From Patellaria atrata CBS 101060 (taxonomy: Eukaryota; Ascomycota; Dothideomycetes; Patellariales; Patellariaceae): 64,000 nucleotides of DNA. Where the stretch lies: contig MU006107.1 of NCBI GenBank assembly GCA_010093705.1, positions 232,031 to 296,030 of the forward strand, given 5' to 3'. The notes below the pieces were generated by a model. That model had not been told where the DNA came from, made no database searches, and saw only the letters and a list, made by a program, of their open reading frames with translations. Shown piece after piece: positions 34,356 through 46,696 of this stretch. Numbering within the stretch: the stretch's first letter is position 1; every line of letters starts with the position of its first letter. A program made the position numbers and the translations under genes.

Positions 34356-35250
34356 NNNNNNNNNNNNNNNNNNNNNNNNNNNNNNNNNNNNNNNNNNNNN
34401 NNNNNNNNNNNNNNNNNNNNNNNNNNNNNNNNNNNNNNNNNNNNNNNNNNNNNNNNNNNNNNNNNNNNNNNNNNNNNNNNNNNNNNNNNNNNNNNNNNNN
34501 NNNNNNNNNNNNNNNNNNNNNNNNNNNNNNNNNNNNNNNNNNNNNNNNNNNNNNNNNNNNNNNNNNNNNNNNNNNNNNNNNNNNNNNNNNNNNNNNNNNN
34601 NNNNNNNNNNNNNNNNNNNNNNNNNNNNNNNNNNNNNNNNNNNNNNNNNNNNNNNNNNNNNNNNNNNNNNNNNNNNNNNNNNNNNNNNNNNNNNNNNNNN
34701 NNNNNNNNNNNNNNNNNNNNNNNNNNNNNNNNNNNNNNNNNNNNNNNNNNNNNNNNNNNNNNNNNNNNNNNNNNNNNNNNNNNNNNNNNNNNNNNNNNNN
34801 NNNNNNNNNNNNNNNNNNNNNNNNNNNNNNNNNNNNNNNNNNNNNNNNNNNNNNNNNNNNNNNNNNNNNNNNNNNNNNNNNNNNNNNNNNNNNNNNNNNN
34901 NNNNNNNNNNNNNNNNNNNNNNNNNNNNNNNNNNNNNNNNNNNNNNNNNNNNNNNNNNNNNNNNNNNNNNNNNNNNNNNNNNNNNNNNNNNNNNNNNNNN
35001 NNNNNNNNNNNNNNNNNNNNNNNNNNNNNNNNNNNNNNNNNNNNNNNNNNNNNNNNNNNNNNNNNNNNNNNNNNNNNNNNNNNNNNNNNNNNNNNNNNNN
35101 NNNNNNNNNNNNNNNNNNNNNNNNNNNNNNNNNNNNNNNNNNNNNNNNNNNNNNNNNNNNNNNNNNNNNNNNNNNNNNNNNNNNNNNNNNNNNNNNNNNN
35201 NNNNNNNNNNNNNNNNNNNNNNNNNNNNNNNNNNNNNNNNNNNNNNNNNN
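34356..35250. other. Assembly gap (895 N)
   Basis: Run of N. Open frames crossing it are artefacts. Any gene in it is invisible. The flank 35251-35856 shows no recognisable gene. Confidence 0.99.
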
Positions 35251-35856
35251 CCTCGCCTTTCAGTTTTATTTTCTCGTCATCCTGTCTCGTTGATTAGATT
35301 AGCTTTTGTCGTTTCGCATAAGGGACTGTGGAGAGGGGAGTTAGAAGCTTACGCTATACGGGGCGTACCATTTCGCGAGGCGGGTTTTACCTCTGCGATG
35401 GTTAGCTTTCGGATTGGGGCTGGGGTATGGTGCGTGTGCGTAGGACTTACTGACGATTCTGGATCAGGATGAAAGAGAGCACCATTGTGAAATTGGAGGA
35501 GTGAGATTGGGGAGGGAGAGGCGCTTGAGTGGAAATAGTGAGCGGGGTCAGGTGATGGCGTGTTTGGACCATCTTGGTGCATATCGGCTGGTGTATGGAG
35601 AACTTTACATAGAGACAGTATACGTTTTACGGAAGATACAATATGCAGTTGTAATTTAGATTTAGATTTTGGAATCATGAGTTTATAACTGCGCTATAAC
35701 ATCTAGTACAGCCCTTGAATTTTGGGCGATATCTGTACAGGTCAAAATATCAACCTTCGCGTACAGCAACATACTTGGGCAAAGGCCCCCATAACGCCAG
35801 CTTCGGTATTCCTAGCACCACTGCACAACCCCTAACGCGAAACTACTCCCCAAAAT

Positions 35857-36345
35857 TTACTTCAACACCCACTCGTCTTTCCAGGTACCCGTCCACAGCT
35901 CATACTCCCGCTCTATTCCCTTTCCACCGTTTCCAGCGTTCGACGGCCCTACGGCAAATTTGGAAATATTGAAAGCATTATGGCCATGCCGGAGACCACA
36001 CTCATTCCAGGTATTCAAGTAAGGCTTGTCCGGTTCGCGTTTTCGATATTTCCCGTCGCCCTTGTGGTCCGTGGCGTACATGTTGTCCGTGATGGAGCCA
36101 AGTTGGTCCCATTCCTGTAAAGGGGTTTCAACTTTATGTTGTTGTTTTAGACATTTGGGTTTAAAGGGAGCTTTGGCTCTTTCTGGGGAAAAGTGACCTG
36201 TTCGTTTTAAAGCCTCGCTGAGAGTCAGAGGTTCAGGAGGCCCCCAAGGCGATGGGGATCGACGCCGTTTAAGGGAAATTGTACTAGATAAATTTGAGGA
36301 GGTTTTGTTCTGTATTGGTGTTTGGTGTGTTCTGCTGGAGTCCAT
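35857..36345 (-). CDS. Hypothetical protein, 162 aa
   Basis: Single exon from an ATG at 36345 (MDSSRTHQTPIQNKTSSNLS). The N-terminal half is basic and disordered with a nuclear-localisation-like KRRRSPSPWGPPEPLT. The C-terminal half looks ordered: LQEWDQLGSITDNMYATDHK, then DKPYLNTWNECGLRHGHNAF and a Trp-rich end (YELWTGTWKDEWVLK). I do not recognise the family. Codon content and the sharp fall in quality outside the frame suggest it is real, and it resembles short conserved ascomycete hypotheticals. No intron is needed. Confidence 0.6.
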   Translation of the reverse strand: MDSSRTHQTPIQNKTSSNLSSTISLKRRRSPSPWGPPEPLTLSEALKRTGHFSPERAKAPFKPKCLKQQHKVETPLQEWDQLGSITDNMYATDHKGDGKYRKREPDKPYLNTWNECGLRHGHNAFNISKFAVGPSNAGNGGKGIEREYELWTGTWKDEWVLK

Positions 36346-36908
36346 GATTTGTACGGTATTGTATTTGATCGTTGGCTGTGAGAGTTGAGGTGAATGTATA
36401 TCTGGAAGAGTTAAGGCTTTTGCGAGAGGTAAGAATTTTGAAGAGAATGGGAGCTAAGTACGATTACTCTTTTAACTAGAAGATTTTGAGGGTAGTAGCA
36501 AGGAGGATGATGGCCAACATTTCAATACCACATCTGGTGATATAGACTGGTACGCGCTACCGAATCCACTGGTTGATGTAATTCCATACTTCGTTGGGAG
36601 CAAAACTGGACAATTGAGGTACGAGACATACTCAAGATTGGTAGTACCGTAAAGACGAATTGCGGCTAAGACTGAGATGAAGACTGAGGTGTGATAGATC
36701 TGAAATGTTAGGTTCTTACCGATTTAGCAAAGAATACCTATGATGTGTACGGAAGATGAATATACTATAAGATTCCATAGCGCCTATTTCCATATCTCAT
36801 AATCTCTTTACGCCGTTGTATCTGAAGTGCCATCATGATAAACCCCATGAGCAAGTAGGATAGAAACACCATAACAACGGTCTGCCACTATGACCCCACT
36901 TTGTAGTC
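36346..36908. other. Intergenic, hypothetical-gene promoter and PC4 3' flank
   Basis: 563 bp, AT-rich, no feature recognised. Confidence 0.5.
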
Positions 36909-37538
36909 TCATTCTTCCTCGTCACTAGTAGCTTCGAAATTCTTCTTTACATTATCATCTTCGTCCTCACCCTCTTCCTGCTTCACTGGACTAGCTTGAG
37001 ATTTACTAGGTTGACTGAAATCTGGTCTGGGGACGGTTTCTCCTTTGTTGGTGAGAACTTCCTCAATTTTGGGCATGACAGCAATGAAGGCTGTGTATTG
37101 GTCCATGGGTAGTGAGATGCCCTTTAATTGAGTCAGTCAATGGGTTTCTGGATTGCAATATCAGTTTCCGAATGTAATGTGCATACCTTCTTGCCAGGCA
37201 GCAACTTGCCATCCTTCTCGTAATACTCTCTGATATTGACCATGCGATTTCCCTTGAATTCTGATATTGTCACACGCCTTAACTTTGAGATCTGATAGTG
37301 GGATGGGAATTAGCTATATTCAGCTCTTGAGGACGTTTCGCATCATTTTTGGATTCGAAAGACTGACCATGAAATATTCATTTCCATCATCATCGATCTG
37401 GAGATCGCCATCTACTTGCGCTTTCGAAGCGCCTTTGGTCGTCTTGGACTTCTTGGACTTTGGGGCGTCCTCTACAAACCCACCGTCAGACTCGTATGAT
37501 TCCGCCTGTGATTTGCGCTTCCCAACTCTTGGTGCCAT
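36909..37538 (-). CDS. SUB1: Transcriptional coactivator PC4/SUB1
   Basis: Single-strand-DNA-binding coactivator of RNA polymerase II. Exons 37538-37368, 37291-37187 and 37121-36909 give 162 aa. The N-terminal Lys/Ser-rich tail ([20 protein letters not shown], then [13 protein letters not shown]) is followed by the PC4 fold: [12 protein letters not shown], spliced to [35 protein letters not shown] and [20 protein letters not shown]. The acidic C-terminus ([11 protein letters not shown]) is usual in fungi. Donor 1 is GTCAGT, which is less common; the frame reads through into the intron, so the spliced form is needed to see the domain. A longer in-frame N-terminus from 37661 is possible, but the ATG at 37538 gives the family's usual start. 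Confidence 0.93.
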
Positions 37539-38220
37539 TGTTTCCCGAATATCTATCGGTTGTGATTTGTTTGGATCGTGGGGTGGTAGGGAGATGGAAG
37601 TTGATGGTCCGAACGCGGTTGGTGAGACGCGATTGCCTTGGTGACGTTGCTTGTCCTTCACCTCAGCTCCACTTCCCTCTGCGCATACTCACTTCATGAC
37701 CGTTTCTTCAGACACATTCCCATCTGTGAATAGGTATGGGTAAATGCTTGTCACTTAAGGTTATCCGTTCTCTGTTCTATACGATAATTATAGACCCGTA
37801 GGGGTGATTACATTGTCAATGTGTGCCATTATATATTACAAGGTAAAACAGCAGCTCGTATGCAATTCGGCTTTACTGTATACAGATGGTAATCGCACTG
37901 GATTGCTTCAATGCCTATGGATTATCTCTTAGTCACTAAGTGGACAGACTGAGAACAGTATCAACCCCGCTTTAACAGGACCAGTTTATACCCGGGAGGA
38001 ATTATGTCCCCATTATAGTAGTATTTCAAATTGACACTCTACATCTCTCTTTTGTTTATTCTTCTATATTATATCATTGATCCTTCTGCATTAATTACCT
38101 TACCTTCCATATATTCTAGTCTAATATCCATTTCTATCAGTCTTAAATAACGCATTCTCATCCATTAAGTACCATTTCATGGTGTTTTAATTCTTTGCCA
38201 TTACGTCAGTATCCTCCACT
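37539..38220. other. Divergent intergenic region SUB1 / MFS transporter
   Basis: 682 bp, AT-rich from 37800 on. No gene recognised. Confidence 0.5.
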
Positions 38221-39687
38221 ATGAAGAAAGAATCGCTTATCCCTCCAACGTCTCTAGACGGTGATGGCATCACCGTGGTTGGGGCCGAAGCGGGAACAGC
38301 ACACCACGAGCATGATGAGATACCAGAAGGGGGCTACGGTTGGGTTTGCGTCGGCTGTGTATTCACAATTAATGGCTTCACTTGGGGCGTTGCTGCCGTA
38401 CGTACGATATATATACTCGTATACACGGAGACTGACAGCCGTAGTCGTATGGAGTATTCCTGAATTACTATTTACATAATGAGACATTTCATGAAGCCAC
38501 GCCGCTAGATTGGGCCTTCGTAGGCGGATTGGGCTTTGGAGTACCAGTTCTTATTGCATCACCCATCACCATCATAACCCGTCGGTTGGGTGTCCATATA
38601 CCGATGTCCCTGGGATGTGTTTTCCAGTTGGCTGGGTTCGTAGCAGCTTCGTTCGCCAGACGTATATGGCAGTTATACCTCACCCAGGGCGTCCTTGTCG
38701 GCCTAGGAATCGGCTTCACCTGGATCCCAAGCATGCCAATCGTCTCCCAGTGGTTCCACAAACGCAGGAGCCTAGCCAACGGCATCTGTAGCGCCGGATC
38801 TGGGATCGGGGGTGTGATCTTCTCGTTTGGAACAGAGCCGATGATCAGAAATATCTCCTTCGCCTGGGCATTGAGGATTATCGGGATAGTCAGCGCAACC
38901 GGTAACATCATAGCCACCGTCCTTATCCGCAGCCGCAACGAAGCCATCCAACCCCGCATGCGAGGTTTTGATCTCAGACTTCTTCGGCGTCCAACGGTAC
39001 TTCTATTGCTCTCTTGGGGCTTCTTCAGTATCCTCGGATACATGGTGTGTCTGTACTCTCTCTCCGCCTTCGGGCGCTCCATCGGTCTCTCCGATTCTCA
39101 AGCTGCCAATCTAACCGGTTTCTTGAACCTTGGAACTGCGATTGGTCGTCCATGCATAGGTGTCGCTAGTGATCGATTTGGCCGAATCAGAGTCGCTGGA
39201 ATCGTAACCTTTATCTGCGCTCTGACTATCTTTGCCATCTGGCTCCCGGCCAACTCATACGGCGTTACGATTCTCTACGCACTCCTGAACGGAGCGATTG
39301 TTGGTGTGTTTTGGATGGTGAGCTCTCACCCCAAACTTATAATATGTACAGTACAGTATCCTGCTAACAACCCGATCACAGACCGTCAGTCCCCTATCAG
39401 TAGAAATTGCGGGTCTGAAGGAGTTACAGTCCGTACTAGCGCTAATGTGGGCCTTCATCATTCTCCCAGCGACTTGTAAGCCCAATCCCAACATTCCCGA
39501 ATGAGGCACATTCATAATTTCCCTTCCAGTCTCGGAGGTAATAGCACTCAAGCTACGCAGACCCAATCTCGACAAGGAGTACCTATACCCCCAAATATTC
39601 TCCGGGACCGCATATCTCGTTGCCACGGCGGCGATATCCGCGCTCTACGTTCTTCATAACCGCAAGCAAGGTTTGACACATCCCTGA
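38221..39687 (+). CDS. MFS transporter, monocarboxylate-porter (MCT) type
   Basis: Four exons, 38221-38397, 38445-39317, 39382-39475 and 39530-39687, give 433 aa. The cytosolic N-tail ends in IPEGGYGWVCVGCVFTINGF, the fungal MCT signature for TM1. Splicing restores FTWGVAA-SYGVFLNYYL in TM1. Later segments include LYLTQGVLVGLGIGFTWIPS (TM4), WFHKRRSLANGICSAGSGIG (loop 4-5) and the TM7-8 region beginning LLLLSWGFFSILGYMV. Then come GRPCIGVASDRFGRIRVAG in loop 8-9 and TVSPLSVEIAGLKELQSVLA in TM10-11. About 12 hydrophobic segments are visible. Fungal relatives include the Mch and Esbp6 proteins; the substrate cannot be told from sequence. The short exon 3 (94 nt) is easily missed. Confidence 0.9.
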
Positions 39688-40526
39688 ACGGTTGAAGCGT
39701 GGATCCTTGGCTTCGATCCAAGGCCCTAGGAGATGGAGGAGTCCGTGTATACGGCACTTAGGGGTACCGGTGAGTAATACGGTTACAGGGTCTTAGCTCA
39801 TCGTGGCATCGCAGAAATGACTGGCCGGATGGAGTCCGTACGGCTTCCGAAAAGCTTTCCAGACGGGTTACAGAGCGTGTATGGTCGAGTGGGAGATGGC
39901 TTTGGGGCGTGCTTGAAGCCGGGGAATGCTGTGTCGAGAAACGGGTTCTGGAGCGATGGGTATGGCTGCGTGAGGCTGTGTCGGTGTAAGTGGAATTTTG
40001 TGCTTGAAGGAGTCCGGGAGTGTGGCGAGAGGGAGAGGGGGAAATAGGAGACGGAGGAAGGAGATGAGATGAGAGATGAGGGATAGGACACTGCGGGTAG
40101 GAGAAACTGGAAATGGTGTCTTAGCACTTATAACTTTCAAGATCGATCTCTTCTCAGTCGCTGTAGCAAAACATCACTCACACTAAATATGATCAAGATG
40201 AAATTCCACATTCTATTCATTTTAGTACATCGACGTACGGGATCTCGCTTCAGTTTCATATTCCCCCGCTCGAAGCGTCAATATATTCTCGTCCAGGGGA
40301 AGAAAGATGAAGAGGAAAAGAAGAAAACAACTCCATGCAATGACCTTGAACCACGGTCCCTAAACCAGAAATACTCCCCCATTTGAGGAAACAAAAGAAA
40401 AAATCCCATACAGCCTGTGGGATATTATGGGCCATCTAGCATAGTCACATCGTCCTCGTATAATGTCTCAAGTTACAGTGAGACACGAGCGACCGCCCAA
40501 CAAACTTCCCCGCATAAAGGTAACAT
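39688..40526. other. Intergenic between MFS gene and PMK1 (convergent)
   Basis: 839 bp. Short frames only, nothing recognised. Confidence 0.5.
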
Positions 40527-41761
<1,235 letters not shown>

Positions 41762-41851
41762 TTTGGTTTAGAGAATCGTCGTAGGTTCTTGGGACTTTGG
41801 GAATCGAGTTAGTCGATATCAGGGAGATTTCAAGTTTACGAATAATCTTGG

Positions 41852-41863
<12 letters not shown>

Positions 41864-41889
<26 letters not shown>
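41864..41889. repeat. (GA)n microsatellite in the PMK1 5' leader
   Basis: Thirteen GA units on the plus strand, that is CT on the PMK1 coding strand, 103-128 bp upstream of its ATG, flanked by GAAA-rich sequence. Pyrimidine tracts are common in fungal promoters and leaders. Confidence 0.9.
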
Positions 41890-44800
41890 TTAGAAAGAAA
41901 AGGGAATTGAGAAAATATAGACTCGGTAGGGAATAAAAGTACTGCGAATAGGCTATTGAGTGCCAGGTGACTATTGTTCAACGAACGTATTGATGCAACG
42001 TGAGAACAATAGAGCTTAGGGGGTGGCTGGGCGTTATTCTTGACTCATCAGGTGAAGGCAGGAATGGAAAGCCAGCAACCCGGGCGCAACGCATGGCCCG
42101 CCCTTTGAGAGACGTGATACCAAAACCGCTTCATAAACCATTCTTAACCACTCTAGATGGCAATTTTACTGATAAAATGAACAACTCAAATTCAGTGACT
42201 CAAATATCCGAGGTGAACGAACAGCTTCGTCCAACGCATCGCTTATGTCTTAAACGAACTGGAAGAGGAACGGAAGGAACCAAGAAGAATGAAGCTCACA
42301 ATGTAACGTACCGATATCCGTGACCGCTATTTCCAGCGTCGTTATGAAGATTGTAGTACCAATAGATCAGGTCGGTCTCGATATCGAATCAGTCGAATAT
42401 CCTCGTCGAATCTCTTCCTTTTTCAGTCTTCGAGCTGTATTGGTATACAATTGATCTAGTCGATGCTGGTGTACTTCCCGGTAGCGATTGCGCTGATCGT
42501 TGAACTGGACTCTTTCCCAAGGGCGCAAAACGACTCGATAGATGTCCTATAAAGGAAAGTTGCACGTCTGGAGGTGAAGGATTGTGCTCCTGATGCGAGA
42601 TGTGGTGAAAGGAACTGCTTCAACTTGATCGCGGGGTAACCGACGCGATTTCAACGACAATGAAGGAAACTGTGATTGTGTTGGTGACGCTGCGGAGAAA
42701 GCACAACAGGTTACGGGGGGAAGAGAGACTTTACCTCTTCGCGACAGTAAGATGATATCTAATAAAACTCGCGGCAGCCAGGTGATCAGGAGAATAATGG
42801 AAGGTTGTTATCGACTGTATGTGGGTAAGGGGCGCCCGGCTACGCGGGGTTCTGAAGATGCGAGAATGGCTGAAAACGGACAGCTACTGTGGAAGTAGTT
42901 TTTGTTCAACAACAAGCTCCTCAACCAACAACGACGACGATTTTGCTGAGGATGATACGGCGTCTCTGCTGTATCGGGTATGAAAGGAGCGGAGTGAAAA
43001 GGTTGAGGAAATTTGGTTGACCGTGGGATGGGCTTTCTTTGAAAGCTTTCATGAGCTTCTTGAGGCGGGGAGTTGACTCCTCAAACCCCTGTGGTGCGGA
43101 AAAAGCTCTTAAGGTCTAGCCGCCAGGGTCAGTCGTCCGCTGAGTCTCCTTACAGTTGTGATTGGTGTGACTGAGATATGTCTCACACATTGAACTGCAA
43201 CGGAGGCACAGCATGGGCCCGAATATTCATCGCTTCAAGCGATAGTGCGCTTCAATGGGGAGAGTTTGTTGGACCGATCGAGCATAGAACTTACATTAGA
43301 CGTACTCGTCAGATATCAGACAAGCCGAACAAGCGAGTTGCGCACAGTTAGAACTGGAAACTACCCATCCTCGCCATCTTGTCTTCTTGTCTCATCCGAC
43401 ATTATGCATTTTAAGAGACGTGTTCCATGGTTTCCAAACAACACTCGACTTCCTCGGCGATATTCTAGAAACTACTCTAAACGAATGCGATGATATGGAA
43501 CGATTCAAAACTACAAGTATAATGGCTCTGATGAAAAGATAGAACTACATCCAGCGCCAAGATTAATAGAACTAGGTACTGTAGGGCACCTTCTGAAACG
43601 AAAGATTCAGGAACCGCCGAACCAGCATTGCTGCAGGTCCAACGTTTGACATCTGTCCCATATGTCCCAGTTATATATAGACGGCCCCTATTCCGGCCGG
43701 TCGACTTGTAACGCCCTCTCAACTACCTATGACGCTGGCCCCTCTGTTGGGGCCACTTGCTTGGACGAACACAAGTTGCATTGCCTGCCCAGATCGGATC
43801 TTAAGTCACCGTGATATCAAGGAGTCACGAGCATTCCCATCATATTTCTCCCTGCAGTGCCCAAACCGGAAATTAATCACTCAATGACGCCTTCCTCAAT
43901 GGTCTCGGGATGGTCAAACACATCAACGGAGCATTTATGATTCGAATCTGATGTAAAGGGCCTGATGGTCAATATCTACTTAAGAAACTACAAGACCTTG
44001 AAATCATCATGACCTCTCGCATATTGAAACAAGAACCGCTATTTTGGAGGATGAGTTTCGATATCTGGGAACATGAAGTTCGATGCCATTTCTCCAATAG
44101 CTGAGCCAACTATATCAGCTGAATATATCTCGAGCAGTTGTGTTACTTGTATAAGGGGCAGTACGATATTCAGTTAACCGGAAATATACCATCGAGTATC
44201 ACCAATAATCTCAACAGTTTCATAGTGACCCAAAGTCCGTTCGTTTTCTTCATCTGCTTTTTCAAATCCTCCGATGGTTCTTTTGCTAGTTTATTCCCAA
44301 GTTTCCTCCCGGGATCGGAAACAAAGTAAAGCGCATTATATCCCCAAAGCTTCATTCATCACCTAACGAGCAGTTGATTATCCCTTTACTTTATGTAATT
44401 CTTTTTACGAATCTTATATGCCATCCAAATGTTCATGTTTCCTTTAGCTAGGATTGTTCCTTTGTTTACTATTTGACATCGACTGGAAGTATTACCCCAT
44501 ACCCCTTCGAAAGTGCCCACAGATAGAGCACGATAATAAATAGAGGGAGAGAAAATGTCCCAAAAAAAAAAAGCCTTCTATTCATTCTTTAAGGGCCAAA
44601 CCCCTTCCGGTTACAAGATTCGTTTTCGTCGATGCTCACTGCTACTAAATTTTCAATGTTAGAGCCTTTGTTTCTTGAAGGGTTAAAGAGGATGTATACT
44701 ATTGAATTTTTGATTCCGCTCTCCTTAACACCAAACTGTGGTATGTAACCAAGCCCTACAATTGATCTTCACTTCTCACTTAAGTCGACAACTGTCAGCC

Positions 44801-44907
44801 TCCGAATCCACGATATAAATGGCCAGATATAAAAATAGTTCTCTCCGAAAGCGCACCAAAAAGTAAAAATTAAGTAGCAACCCACAAAAGACTTATTTAT
44901 TTAAGAT

Positions 44908-45084
44908 ATAAAAAAAAAAAAAAGCAAAACAGTTCCCACGCCCTCCGAAGAGGGCGTGGTACATCTGCTGCCCCCCGATGGGGGCCCGAGAACTAGGGGG
45001 AAATTTCCCCCTCCGGGAATCGACCCCGGGGATGTAGTGGTGTGACTGACCTAGGCGCCAGTGTCCACTCGGCTATTGCCCCCG
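44908..45084 (-). ncRNA. Candidate Pol III RNA: tRNA-like head, stacked hairpins, T-run
   Basis: Read on the minus strand. An A-box-like TAGCCGAGTGG (45075-45065) and a B-box-like GGGGTCGATTCCC (45027-45015) are spaced as in a tRNA and flanked by GGGGGCA at the 5' side. The head resembles a degenerate Leu/Ser tRNA (GCCGAGTGG...GGCGCC...TCAG) but its anticodon stem does not pair. Then come a 16-nt palindrome GGGGGAAATTTCCCCC (45011-44996) and a 7-bp outer stem AGTTCTC (994-988) with GGGAACT (937-931). That stem encloses a 6-bp G/C hairpin (44985-44970) and a 10-bp hairpin closed by a UUCG tetraloop (44959-44936). A run of 14 T (44923-44910) follows, like a Pol III stop. Alternatives are a tRNA-derived SINE remnant (but there is no A-tail on this strand) or a decayed tRNA beside unrelated hairpins. 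Confidence 0.4.
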
Positions 45085-46402
45085 GGTTATGGAAAACATA
45101 TACGGGAAGACTGTTCTTAAACCATGCGGTAAGATTTTGGTCACGGGACCTGGGCCGTTTAGAGATTTTGCATTCAGAATCTACCCAGTATGCTACCTTA
45201 CTATCATCGTGTTCTATGAGAGATGATACCAAGAATAGGTTTTTTAATCTACCCACGGGTCTCCATGTTGACTTCCTGGATTATTTCCAATTCGATCTCG
45301 GTTGGCATCCCCCGAATATTGTACACTTACGAAACAACAAATTACGGCTCGATACTTCCGCAGTCTACCTGGTCTTTATCATATGTACAGTACGGTTAGA
45401 TCATACACACCGATAGATATTATCCGTCTTGCAGAGGGGTCTGCAGAGGTGACCTGGAGAGTGAACGCACATTAGGAATGAACAGCACGATTAGGGAAGC
45501 ACAATACGGCGAAGTCTTGATATTTAGAACTTAATGGGTGTAGAGAATTTCCACCGGGACTGTACAGCGGTATAGGAGCATCAAAGGTTCATGGAAACGA
45601 CATATCAGCATAAGTTCTCTACGCCAATGATTTCTCACAGAATCCTCCGCTAGAGTCGACCTCTAGTGATTTCCTTTTCATGGGATGGTTTTCTAGATGA
45701 CAGATTGGGTATGTCCCTACAACAGATCACCAAAGGAATCAACCTTCGAGTTGATTCTGTTTCTATTTCACATGACCCCCTTCCCGGCCAACTGAGAAAT
45801 CAGCAGTGCAGTTCGGGGTTCTCATGAAGGAATCAATTGCCGTTCATATTCAGTCGGTGAGAGAAAGGATTGCGGATTCACCTCGAGCATAGATTTTACA
45901 CTATAAACGTGCATATGGTTGTTGCACGGCGGATGTTCAACCCAGTCATTCATAAGCTGTGAGCGTAATATGTCTCTCAATTTGACCCAATTGACTTAGA
46001 GATTCTGAACAATTGTACATATATCTCTCTATAAGAAAATATCATATCCACAATATGCTGCGCAGGTAGATGAATTGGGTGTGCAACAACTCCAACCACA
46101 GCCAGCCAGAAAACTGTAAAGGTCAACACTTCGCCAATAGCATTGCTAACAGGAGAGACAACTGCATTGGTGGCCCGAGTAATCGGCGACCTAATCGGGG
46201 ATCTGGAACTTCACCTCGGCGAGCTATCATTCTAACTGATTCAGAAAGTATATCTAGAGCCTTTCTTCGACTTGGAGAACTATAAGTTCCAAACCTCTCG
46301 ACAACAACTCAATTCAACTCAACTTCAGACCTACCAGACTAAACCAAAACCAAAACAAATTACCTAAAGCACATATACCTTGCCACAGCCAAGCTCCTCA
46401 CA

Positions 46403-46696
46403 ATGTGTAAGCAATCGACCTGCCAAACATGCAGTAAGTCCCGTCAATCCCCGTCCCTTACCTCTCCCCAATACCCCGCATCCTCAACATTACCCCACCA
46501 TCATCACCCCGCACCACCAAATCCTCACTCAAAAATCCTCACCCCTAACATCAACACAGACAAAGCGACCTGGTGGGGCTGCGGCAACCACGTCCCTTCG
46601 GTCATGGACCGCATCCCGGAAGCGGACCGATGCGTCTGCTCGCCCAAGATCGAGCGCGAGGGCAAGGCGTACCCGCCCAAAGCCGAGTTCTCGTGA
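46403..46696 (+). CDS. Small Cys-rich putative zinc-binding protein, 55 aa
   Basis: Two exons, 46403-46433 (31 nt) and 46560-46696, joined over a 126-nt GTAAGT...CACAG intron, give 55 aa. Cysteines are at 2, 7, 10, 18, 35 and 37: MCKQSTCQTC, then NKATWWGCGNHVPSVMD and DRCVCSPKIE. I recognise this as a widespread small family (usual start MCxxxTCxxCxKxTWxGCGxH) found in fungi and bacteria. It has no assigned function, but CxxC plus CxC suggests zinc binding. Exon 2 is very GC-rich compared with flanks. The tiny first exon and short length mean automatic annotation could easily omit it. Confidence 0.8.
   Translation: MCKQSTCQTCSKSRQSPSLTSPQYPASSTLPHHHHPAPPNPHSKILTPNINTDKATWWGCGNHVPSVMDRIPEADRCVCSPKIEREGKAYPPKAEFS

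Larger units (their letters stand above)
41762..46402. other. Gene-free block with one candidate ncRNA
   Basis: 4.6 kb with no supportable protein gene. The part next to PMK1 (to about 42.4 kb) is probably its promoter and leader. Open frames are short and lack family features. The one structured element is the tRNA-like/hairpin unit at 44908-45084. TGTACAGTAC occurs at 45384-45393. Confidence 0.6.

Noticed and set aside
34144-35472. Long frames running through the N gap
   Set aside because: Their length is made by N codons; the hexosaminidase stop at 34342 is in another frame and is the real end.
37539-37661. Upstream in-frame extension of SUB1 from 37661
   Set aside because: The extension has no similarity to PC4 N-termini and the ATG at 37538 gives the usual start; treated as leader.
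44996-45084. Functional tRNA gene (Leu-like, anticodon CAG)
   Set aside because: Box-like elements and D- and T-stems are present, but the anticodon stem does not pair and the 3' acceptor strand does not directly follow the T-arm, so a working tRNA is not supported; kept as a candidate ncRNA.
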